Positions 57,960-64,000 of a stretch of DNA of 64,000 nucleotides are shown here, piece by piece. The notes under the pieces are model-generated. The model did no database searches. It was given only the letters and a program-made list of their open reading frames with translations, and was not told the DNA's origin. The stretch lies in the NCBI GenBank assembly GCA_964385405.1, contig CAYLOT010000001.1, positions 124,001-188,000 of the forward strand, read 5' to 3'. Position numbers and translations under genes: made by a program. Position 1 is the stretch's first letter, and each line of letters starts with the position of its first letter. The stretch is from CAIZGX01 sp964385405. GTDB lineage: Bacteria; Bacteroidota; Bacteroidia; Flavobacteriales_D; Sanyastnellaceae.

Positions 57960-60581
57960 TTATGCTTCGGCTATTTTCTCGCCTGCAATCTCTTTGCGAA
58001 AAACAAGTTCTCCCTCGAACATGTCTAACACCACGGGAGCAGATTTGTCTATGCTTCCCGCGAGCAAGTGTTTCGATAAAATATTCAAGACATCTTTTTG
58101 TAAAACTCGCTTTACAGGTCGCGCCCCGAATTGAGGGTCGTAGCCTTTTTCACTCAGCCAATCCAATGCATCCGGAGCAACCTTTAATATAATATCATTT
58201 TTTCTCAGGCGCTGAGCCAAGATGTGCAATTGAATGGTCACAATTTCTCGCACTTCTTTCTTCAGCAAAGGCGGAAACATGATTACTTCATCGATTCGGT
58301 TTAAGAATTCAGGTCGAAGTGATTTTTTCACCACTTCGATGACTGCATCTTTTGTCTTTTCAAACAGTGAATGCAAATTCGTTTTTTCATTTACTTCGTT
58401 GTAGTTATCATGAATGATATGCGAGCCAATGTTACTTGTCATAATCACAATCGTATTCTTGAAGTTAGCCACACGTCCTTTGTTATCTGTAAGTCTTCCG
58501 TCGTCCAAAACTTGAAGCAAAATGTTGAATACATCTGGATGCGCTTTTTCAATTTCATCGAGAAGTACCACGGAGTATGGTTTTCTTCGAACCGCTTCGG
58601 TTAACTGTCCTCCTTCATCGTATCCAACATATCCCGGAGGCGCTCCGACTAAGCGAGATACACTGTGCTTCTCTTGAAATTCGCTCATGTCTATGCGGGT
58701 CATGGCGTTCTCATCGTTGAATAAATATTCACTCAATGCTTTGGCCAATTCAGTTTTACCCACTCCTGTGGTTCCTAGGAAAATGAACGAACCAATCGGA
58801 CGCTTTTCGTCGCTAAGTCCAGAGCGGTTTCTTCGCACGGCATCGCTCACTGCGGCAATCGCTTCTTCCTGACCAACGACACGCTTGTGTAGTTCGTCTT
58901 CCATACGCAACAATTTTTCGCGCTCACTTTCCATCATGCGCGAAACAGGAATACCTGTCCAAGCCGCAACCACATCGGCTATTTCCTCTGGGTCAACTTC
59001 TTCCTTCACCATCTTGGTATTGGATTGAAGTTTTTGAAGTTCATCACGATCAACTTCAATGGCCTGTTCTTTTTCGCGAATTTTTCCGTATCGAAGTTCA
59101 GCTACCAGTCCGAAGTTTCCTTCTCTTTCTGCTTGCTCGGCTTGAATCTTAAAATTCTCAATGTCGCGTTTGGCTTGCTGAATGCGCTCTACCACATCTT
59201 TCTCTGCTTTCCATTGGCCATACAGTCCGTTGCGTTCTTCTTGAAGATTGGCAATCTCTTCACCAATTTCATTCAAACGTGCAGTGTTGTTCTCTCTCTT
59301 GATGGCTTCACGTTCAATTTCCAATTGCAGAATTTTGCGCTCAATTTCGTCGAGTTCAGCGGGCTTGGAATTTATTTCCATGCGCAAACGCGAAGCCGCT
59401 TCATCTATTAAGTCAATGGCTTTGTCGGGAAGGAATCTGTCGTTAATGTATCGAACAGAAAAGTCTACGGCAGCAATAATCGCATCGTCTTTAATCTGAA
59501 CCTTATGATGCGATTCGTATTTTTCTTTCAATCCGCGAAGTATTGAAATCGCATCTTCTCTGTTAGGTTCGTCTACCAACACCTGTTGGAATCTGCGCTC
59601 AAGCGCTTTGTCTTTTTCAATGTATTTCTGATATTCATTGAGGGTAGTTGCACCTATGGCGCGCAGCTCTCCGCGAGCCAATGCGGGCTTCAAAATATTA
59701 GCTGCATCCATGGCGCCTTCGCCACCTCCAGCACCTACAAGTGTGTGAATTTCATCAATGAAAAGAATCAATTGGCCTGCGCTTTCTTGCACTTCTTTCA
59801 CAACCGATTTCAAACGCTCTTCAAACTCGCCTTTGTATTTCGCACCCGCTACAAGGGCGCCCATGTCTAGGCTGTAGATGGTTTTGTCTACAAGATTTTC
59901 AGGAACGTCTTTGTTTATGATTCGGTGTGCAATACCTTCGGCAATAGCTGTTTTACCTACGCCGGGTTCACCAATTAAAATCGGATTGTTTTTCGTTCTG
60001 CGCGAAAGGATTTGAAGCACGCGGCGAATCTCTTCATCACGACCAATCACAGGATCGAGCTTTCCGTCTTGAGCTAGTTTATTCAGATTTTTTGCATATT
60101 TCTCCAACGATTGAAATGTTTGTTCCTGTGTGGAGGAAGTTGCGCGTTGTCCTTTGCGCATGTCGGCAATAATTTGCTTTAAATCTTTACTGTTCACTCC
60201 ACGGTCTTTCAAGAGTTGCGCGGCCGCATCTTTTGAATCCATCATTCCCAAGAGTAAATGCTCCACAGTAACGAAGTCGTCTTTCATGTTGCGTGCTTCG
60301 GAACTCGCGCGTTGGAGAATGTCGGTTGCATTTCGACTGAGATTAACGTCGCCTCCAGAAACTTTCGGAAATTTTTGTAATTCAAGTTGAACGGAGTTGC
60401 CAATGGCATCAACAGTAGCGTTGAATTTTTTCAATATAAATGGAAGTATACGATCGTCTTCTTCGAGTATTCCTTTCAAAAGATGCAATCCTTCTATGCT
60501 ACCGTGCCCCATGCTCATTGCAATTTGCTGTGCTCGTTGAACACTTTGCTGAGCTTTCAGTGTGAATTGTTCGAAGTTCAT
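57960..60581 (-). CDS. clpB: ATP-dependent disaggregase ClpB
   Basis: 873 residues, normal length. It rescues aggregated proteins together with DnaK. The N domain (MNFEQFTLKAQQSVQRAQQ) is followed by AAA1 (Walker A GEPGVGKTA, near residue 205), the coiled-coil middle domain (about 400-525, ERKILQLEIEREAIKREN), and AAA2 (GTTGVGKTELAKAL, Walker B VVLLDEIEKAHPD). The long middle domain separates ClpB from ClpA and ClpC. A cluster of palindromes lies in front of it. I see no CIRCE element. Confidence 0.97.
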   Translation of the reverse strand: MNFEQFTLKAQQSVQRAQQIAMSMGHGSIEGLHLLKGILEEDDRILPFILKKFNATVDAIGNSVQLELQKFPKVSGGDVNLSRNATDILQRASSEARNMKDDFVTVEHLLLGMMDSKDAAAQLLKDRGVNSKDLKQIIADMRKGQRATSSTQEQTFQSLEKYAKNLNKLAQDGKLDPVIGRDEEIRRVLQILSRRTKNNPILIGEPGVGKTAIAEGIAHRIINKDVPENLVDKTIYSLDMGALVAGAKYKGEFEERLKSVVKEVQESAGQLILFIDEIHTLVGAGGGEGAMDAANILKPALARGELRAIGATTLNEYQKYIEKDKALERRFQQVLVDEPNREDAISILRGLKEKYESHHKVQIKDDAIIAAVDFSVRYINDRFLPDKAIDLIDEAASRLRMEINSKPAELDEIERKILQLEIEREAIKRENNTARLNEIGEEIANLQEERNGLYGQWKAEKDVVERIQQAKRDIENFKIQAEQAEREGNFGLVAELRYGKIREKEQAIEVDRDELQKLQSNTKMVKEEVDPEEIADVVAAWTGIPVSRMMESEREKLLRMEDELHKRVVGQEEAIAAVSDAVRRNRSGLSDEKRPIGSFIFLGTTGVGKTELAKALSEYLFNDENAMTRIDMSEFQEKHSVSRLVGAPPGYVGYDEGGQLTEAVRRKPYSVVLLDEIEKAHPDVFNILLQVLDDGRLTDNKGRVANFKNTIVIMTSNIGSHIIHDNYNEVNEKTNLHSLFEKTKDAVIEVVKKSLRPEFLNRIDEVIMFPPLLKKEVREIVTIQLHILAQRLRKNDIILKVAPDALDWLSEKGYDPQFGARPVKRVLQKDVLNILSKHLLAGSIDKSAPVVLDMFEGELVFRKEIAGEKIAEA

Positions 60582-60620
60582 GTTTTCTAAATTGAATTAT
60601 TTTTCAGGGGCCTTCAATAG

Positions 60621-60687
60621 CCTCGCCGAGGAGCGAATTCGGAAATTATTTCCGAATTGGAGCTGATGCTCATGCCGAATCGGCATG
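60621..60687. repeat. Cluster of four short palindromes between crcB and clpB
   Basis: CCTCGCCGAGG (60621-60631), a 23-bp near-perfect palindrome with arms AATTCGGAAAT and ATTTCCGAATT (60636-60658), GAGCTGATGCTC (60660-60671) and CATGCCGAATCGGCATG (60671-60687) stand in a row. None has a following T run on the minus strand, so they are not obvious terminators. They lie about 40-105 bases before the clpB ATG. Confidence 0.7.
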
Positions 60688-60694
60688 ATAAAAT

Positions 60695-61060
60695 TCATTT
60701 AATGGAAGAAATGGCTGCTATCATTCCAATACAAGCAATATTCGTCACCAAAATATTGGTGACCGCCCACCCAAATTGTTGTTCTTGGAAGAATTGAACC
60801 GTCTCCCAACTGAATGTGCTAAATGTGCTCAAGCCTCCACAGAGTCCGGTTGTTAGGAAGAAGATCGTACGAGGAGAAAGGTTAGATTTATTGGCTAACG
60901 CGAAGGTGATTGCAATAATAATTGCTGCTGAGACATTCGCGAGCAGTGTTCCGAGAGGGAGCGAAAAATTTCCTTGTTTGAATGGAAGTCCCATGAGGTA
61001 GCGAAGCACAGATCCAATTCCTCCGCCTACGAAAATGAGTGCAATCGCAATTCCATTCAT
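60695..61060 (-). CDS. crcB: Fluoride-specific ion channel CrcB/FluC
   Basis: 121 residues, four membrane helices. It exports fluoride as a dual-topology dimer. Signature segments are GGGIGSVLRYLMGLP, LPLGTLLANVSAA (the conserved Asn) and TTGLCGGLSTFSTFSWE, which together are specific to this family. The gene overlaps the PAP2 phosphatase gene (ATGA). I see no fluoride riboswitch upstream. Confidence 0.95.
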   Translation of the reverse strand: MNGIAIALIFVGGGIGSVLRYLMGLPFKQGNFSLPLGTLLANVSAAIIIAITFALANKSNLSPRTIFFLTTGLCGGLSTFSTFSWETVQFFQEQQFGWAVTNILVTNIACIGMIAAISSIK

Positions 61061-61617
61061 CGTTTAATGAAGGAAAAAAGTTTGTAGAAAATGTATCCGA
61101 ACATTCCACCCATGAACCAACCCATGAGAATGTCGGTAGGGAAGTGAACGCCAAGGTAGATCCTCGAAATAGAGGTGAGTAGGGTTGCTAAGATCAAGAT
61201 TGTTTTCAGGCGAAAGTGTCTTGGAAGCGCGAGTAAAACAAAGCAAGTTAAAGCAGCGAAATTGCTGGCGTGAGAAGAGTAAAATCCGAATTCGCCACCT
61301 CGATAATCGTTTCCATTTTGATCTTTCACATAGTGCAATTGGTCTTGCAATGTAAGAGTGTGTGAGGGTCTGTGTCTTTGAACTGAAGGTTTGAAAATTC
61401 TACTTGAAACAATATCGCTAAGTCCGACCGAAAGAGATACGCATAGCACGGCATAGATGCCGAATTTCTTTCCATGTGTAGAGAAAAAATGCCAAATGAT
61501 GTACCCGAAAAGTGGAAGCCAAAGTAGTATTCCACTCAAAACCATCATGGCGCTGTCTATTCCAAAAACATGTAAACCGTTTATGGCTTTAAGAATGGAA
61601 ATGTCTAGCGCCAACAT
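61057..61617 (-). CDS. PAP2-family phosphatase
   Basis: 186 residues, about five to six membrane helices. The three PAP2 motifs are present: KPSVQRHRP, YSSHASN and SRIYLGVHFPTD, with the catalytic His residues. Likely substrates are phosphatidic acid, phosphatidylglycerophosphate or undecaprenyl pyrophosphate, the last being the common role in bacteria. It is six bases from the acyl-CoA synthetase gene and overlaps crcB. Confidence 0.9.
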   Translation of the reverse strand: MLALDISILKAINGLHVFGIDSAMMVLSGILLWLPLFGYIIWHFFSTHGKKFGIYAVLCVSLSVGLSDIVSSRIFKPSVQRHRPSHTLTLQDQLHYVKDQNGNDYRGGEFGFYSSHASNFAALTCFVLLALPRHFRLKTILILATLLTSISRIYLGVHFPTDILMGWFMGGMFGYIFYKLFSFIKR

Positions 61618-61623
61618 GAGAGA

Positions 61624-63378
61624 TTATGCGTAAAGTTTATCGATTTGCTGCCCGTAATTTTCAAGAATCTTCTTGCGTTTCAGTTTTAAAGTTGGTGTAA
61701 TTTCTCCGTTTTCAACGGTGAAAGGTTTCGGACTCATGTGGAAGGCTTTTACTTGTTCCCAGTTGCCGAAACCTTTGTTCATTTCAGCAATGAAAGAACG
61801 AACGGATTGAAACACTTTTTCATGCTTCACGATTTCTTCGTTCGATAATGCTTTCAATTCCGGGAATTGAATGCGCGCGAATGCGCAATCGACAACAATG
61901 AGGGCACCAGGGAATTTCTGTCCATCGCCAACGACCATACATTGCTCAATAAACGGAGATTCTTTCAGTGCGTTTTCTAAAACCTGCGGAGCAACATATT
62001 TTCCGCCACTTGTTTTGAAAAGCTCTTTTTTTCTATCTGTTATTTTAAGAAATCCGTCTTGAATTATTCCGATGTCTCCTGTGCTAAACCATCCGTCGTT
62101 CAACACTTCTGCGGTAGTTTCAGGATTTTTGTAATAGCCCATCATTACCTGTGGCCCTTTTACTAAGATTTCACCATCTGCAGCAAATTTGATTTCTGTT
62201 TTAGGAATTATGGTTCCTACCGTACCAGGACGATACATGTTAGGTGTGCGCAACGTGTTCACAGATATTACCGGAGAAGTTTCTGTAAGCCCGTATCCTT
62301 CTTTTACAGGAATTCCTGCCGCAGTGAAGAAACGTGCGAGGCGTGGTTGAAGGGCAGCAGATCCGCAGGCAACAGCTCCAATTTCTGTGAGTCCCAAAGC
62401 TGCTTTCACTTTACTAAACACAAGCTTTTGGGCAATCTTCAATTTGAATTCATACCAAGAACCATTAGCGCGTTCAGGTTCCCATTGAACCGCCAATTTT
62501 ACCGCCCATTGGAAAAGCGATTTTTTTATTCCAGAGTTCGATTCTCCTTTCGCAATAATTCCGTCAAAGAATTTTTCAAGAAGGCGAGGAACCGCTGTGA
62601 AAATATGCGGTTTGAAAGCAATCAAATCGTCTTTGATATTATCCATTCCGGTTAACGTTACGCTTACACTGTTGTCTATGTACAAGTAGTGTAACATGCG
62701 CTCGTAGATATGACAAACGGGAAGGAAACTCACGCATCTTGCCTTTCCTTTTTCGAGGTAGGGAAGGCGGTCAACGCAGTTCTCTACGTTAGAAGCAATA
62801 TTCATGTGAGAGAGCATTACACCTTTTGGAAGTCCTGTGGTTCCTGAGGTGTAGATGATGGTGGCTAGATCCTCTGTTTTGATTTTATCTTTTCTAGATT
62901 GAACAATTTGTGCTGAATCCTCATTCAGCGAAAGCAATTCTTTCCAATGCCTTGCACCTTCAATTTTTTCAAAAGTGAAAACTTCTTTGAGTGAAGGAAC
63001 CTGCTCACGAATGTTCTTAATTTTCGTAAGCAGTTCGATGCTCGAAACAAAGCAGATGACTGATTCGCTATGATTTAAGATATACTGAATGTCATGCTCG
63101 GTCATGGTCGGATATATCGGAACATCGATTGCTCCGATTTGCAATGCCGCATGATCGCAAATGTTCCATTCGGTTCTACTCGCATCGGTAATCAGAGCAA
63201 CTTTTTGCCCGGGCTGAATGCCGTATTCAACAAGGCCATTGCTCAGTTGATTGACATAGTCTATAAACTTTCGAGTAGAGTAGGTTTCCCATTCTCCGTT
63301 GCATTTGCTTCGGAACATAACATCAAGAGGAAGGTTTTCCAATTGATCGTAGGCAAAATCGAATAATCTTTTATACAT
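61624..63378 (-). CDS. Long-chain acyl-CoA synthetase
   Basis: 584 residues of the AMP-forming ligase superfamily, FadD15/FadD-like group. The AMP loop IIYTSGTTGLPKGVMLSH is near residue 175, EGYGLTETSPVISVNTLR near 350, and the C-terminal GWFSTGDIGIIQDGFLKITDRKKELFKTSGGKYV is complete. It activates fatty acids to acyl-CoA for degradation or lipid synthesis, with cytoplasmic face of the membrane a likely site. It is followed by the PAP2 gene, and the SRPBCC gene lies 13 bases upstream. Confidence 0.93.
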   Translation of the reverse strand: MYKRLFDFAYDQLENLPLDVMFRSKCNGEWETYSTRKFIDYVNQLSNGLVEYGIQPGQKVALITDASRTEWNICDHAALQIGAIDVPIYPTMTEHDIQYILNHSESVICFVSSIELLTKIKNIREQVPSLKEVFTFEKIEGARHWKELLSLNEDSAQIVQSRKDKIKTEDLATIIYTSGTTGLPKGVMLSHMNIASNVENCVDRLPYLEKGKARCVSFLPVCHIYERMLHYLYIDNSVSVTLTGMDNIKDDLIAFKPHIFTAVPRLLEKFFDGIIAKGESNSGIKKSLFQWAVKLAVQWEPERANGSWYEFKLKIAQKLVFSKVKAALGLTEIGAVACGSAALQPRLARFFTAAGIPVKEGYGLTETSPVISVNTLRTPNMYRPGTVGTIIPKTEIKFAADGEILVKGPQVMMGYYKNPETTAEVLNDGWFSTGDIGIIQDGFLKITDRKKELFKTSGGKYVAPQVLENALKESPFIEQCMVVGDGQKFPGALIVVDCAFARIQFPELKALSNEEIVKHEKVFQSVRSFIAEMNKGFGNWEQVKAFHMSPKPFTVENGEITPTLKLKRKKILENYGQQIDKLYA

Positions 63379-63390
63379 GAAACGAATATA

Positions 63391-63801
63391 CTAAAGGAAC
63401 TCTTTAGCAAGACGCTCTGACATAAAATCAAATAATTGTTGAAAAGGACCTTTTACCATCATTTCCATAAATGGATTAATGGTGGCGTCACAATCTTGAT
63501 AGGCAGTGGTGGTTGCTCCGTTGCTTTTAAGCTTAGCTTTCAAAATGAAAGGAAATGGGCTTTTGTCAGTAGTTTCAAATATTGTTTCGGCATCTTCAGA
63601 ATTTAATACAGCTGAAGTGCGCTTCAATTCGATGGTGTAAACATTTTGTATTTTAAAAGAACACGAGTCTTCTGTGCTACTCCAATTTGAAATTTTATCT
63701 AACGGCAACAGTCGTTGAATATTTGCCATGTTTTGTAAATAGGCATGCACTTCCGGTAGAGGCGCATTTACTTCAACTGTTTTACTAATGAATTTAGCCA
63801 T
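63391..63801 (-). CDS. SRPBCC-fold protein
   Basis: 136 residues, no signal peptide. The N-terminus FISKTVEVNAPLPEVHAYLQN and the FPFILKAKLKS strand fit the START/SRPBCC lipid-binding fold (polyketide-cyclase-like). The C-terminal helix (PFQQLFDFMSERLAKEFL) closes it. No catalytic residues are recognised. The ATG at MAKFIS overlaps the end of pyrE by eight bases, so the two are coupled. pyrE plus such a gene is an arrangement I recall in Bacteroidota, which supports the short start. Confidence 0.8.
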   Translation of the reverse strand: MAKFISKTVEVNAPLPEVHAYLQNMANIQRLLPLDKISNWSSTEDSCSFKIQNVYTIELKRTSAVLNSEDAETIFETTDKSPFPFILKAKLKSNGATTTAYQDCDATINPFMEMMVKGPFQQLFDFMSERLAKEFL

Positions 63802-64000
63802 TGGAATGGTTTTCAAGGTAAGAAGCACTCCAAGCGGCTGGATTTTCTCTCCATACTTTTAGGGTGCCCAATTGCTCCTCAGTGATGTATTCTTTTTTTA
63901 ATGCTTGTTCGAGCAACGCATGATAGTCTGTTAGCGTGTGCAATTCAACATTCGCTTCTTTAAACGCTTCTTTAGCAATGTCGAAGTCGTAAGTAAAGAT
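63794..64000 (-). CDS. pyrE: Orotate phosphoribosyltransferase, C-terminal part (cut by window edge)
   Basis: The last 68 residues of a leftward-reading protein: IFTYDFDIAKEAFKEANVEL, then a segment ending TLKVWRENPAAWSASYLENH. This is the C-terminal end of bacterial PyrE, which attaches orotate to PRPP in pyrimidine synthesis. The active-site loops are beyond the window. The stop lies inside the start region of the SRPBCC gene. Confidence 0.72.
   Translation of the reverse strand: MFTYDFDIAKEAFKEANVELHTLTDYHALLEQALKKEYITEEQLGTLKVWRENPAAWSASYLENHSNG

Overview
The window reads as chromosomal DNA of a Bacteroidota bacterium, most likely of the order Flavobacteriales. The evidence is two proteins with type IX secretion (Por) C-terminal sorting domains, a gldB-gldC gliding pair, a MraY with the Bacteroidota-type periplasmic insertion, many lipoproteins, and several promoters matching the Bacteroidota form TTG/N17-19/TAnnTTTG. 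Coding density is very high. I see no prophage, transposase, integron or CRISPR array.

Layout. 1-15.2 kb is a leftward run: partial ribF, hbd, a TPR protein with a small lipoprotein, serS, rpmA-rplU, an EamA transporter, a secreted sorting-domain protein, gcdH, rnhA, udk, a VWA protein, a GH3-type acyl-adenylase, a second sorting-domain protein and a phosphopantetheinyl transferase. 15.3-22.6 kb holds ahcY, a repeat-rich lipoprotein, an SDR, nadE, an outer-membrane barrel, gldBC, engB and a hydrolase. 22.9-37.0 kb is a division and cell wall (dcw) cluster, mraZ-rsmH-ftsL-ftsI-murE-mraY-murD-ftsW-murG-murC-ftsQ-ftsA, with MraZ-type operator repeats in front. No ftsZ follows ftsA. 37-44.3 kb holds an rRNA methyltransferase, a small VDAEYKA-repeat protein, an SLC13 transporter and a leftward four-gene set (ABC-type ATPase, VWA protein, Cys4 protein, lipoprotein). 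44.7-54.3 kb holds xseAB, a family 3 beta-glucosidase, two more lipoproteins of one family, a nitroreductase, tRNA-Pro and tRNA-Arg, two universal stress proteins and an HD protein. 54.3-64 kb runs left: a response regulator/adenylate cyclase with a hybrid histidine kinase, clpB, crcB, a PAP2 phosphatase, an acyl-CoA synthetase, an SRPBCC protein and the end of pyrE.

The least explained structures are at DNA level. (1) A 12-bp-period repeat occurs at five separate loci. It is coding in two paralogous lipoproteins, where it gives a tetrapeptide repeat, and largely intergenic at three other places. (2) A palindrome, ACCGAA-N6-TTCGGT, occurs exactly four times plus once with a 4-bp duplication. 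It lies in different reading frames of unrelated genes, so it looks like a DNA signal. (3) Four paralogous lipoproteins share an N-terminal motif C-[ST]-x-E-K-x2-Y-x2-G-Y-H-x2-W joined to unrelated C-terminal membrane segments. (4) A compact ATPase/VWA/Cys4 operon has a palindrome at its promoter. (5) Four convergent gene pairs end on one shared TTAA.

Functions are assigned by recognising motifs by eye. No database search or structure prediction was run. Starts were moved downstream of the longest frame where a signal peptide, family N-terminus or promoter position required it, and this is stated in the entries.
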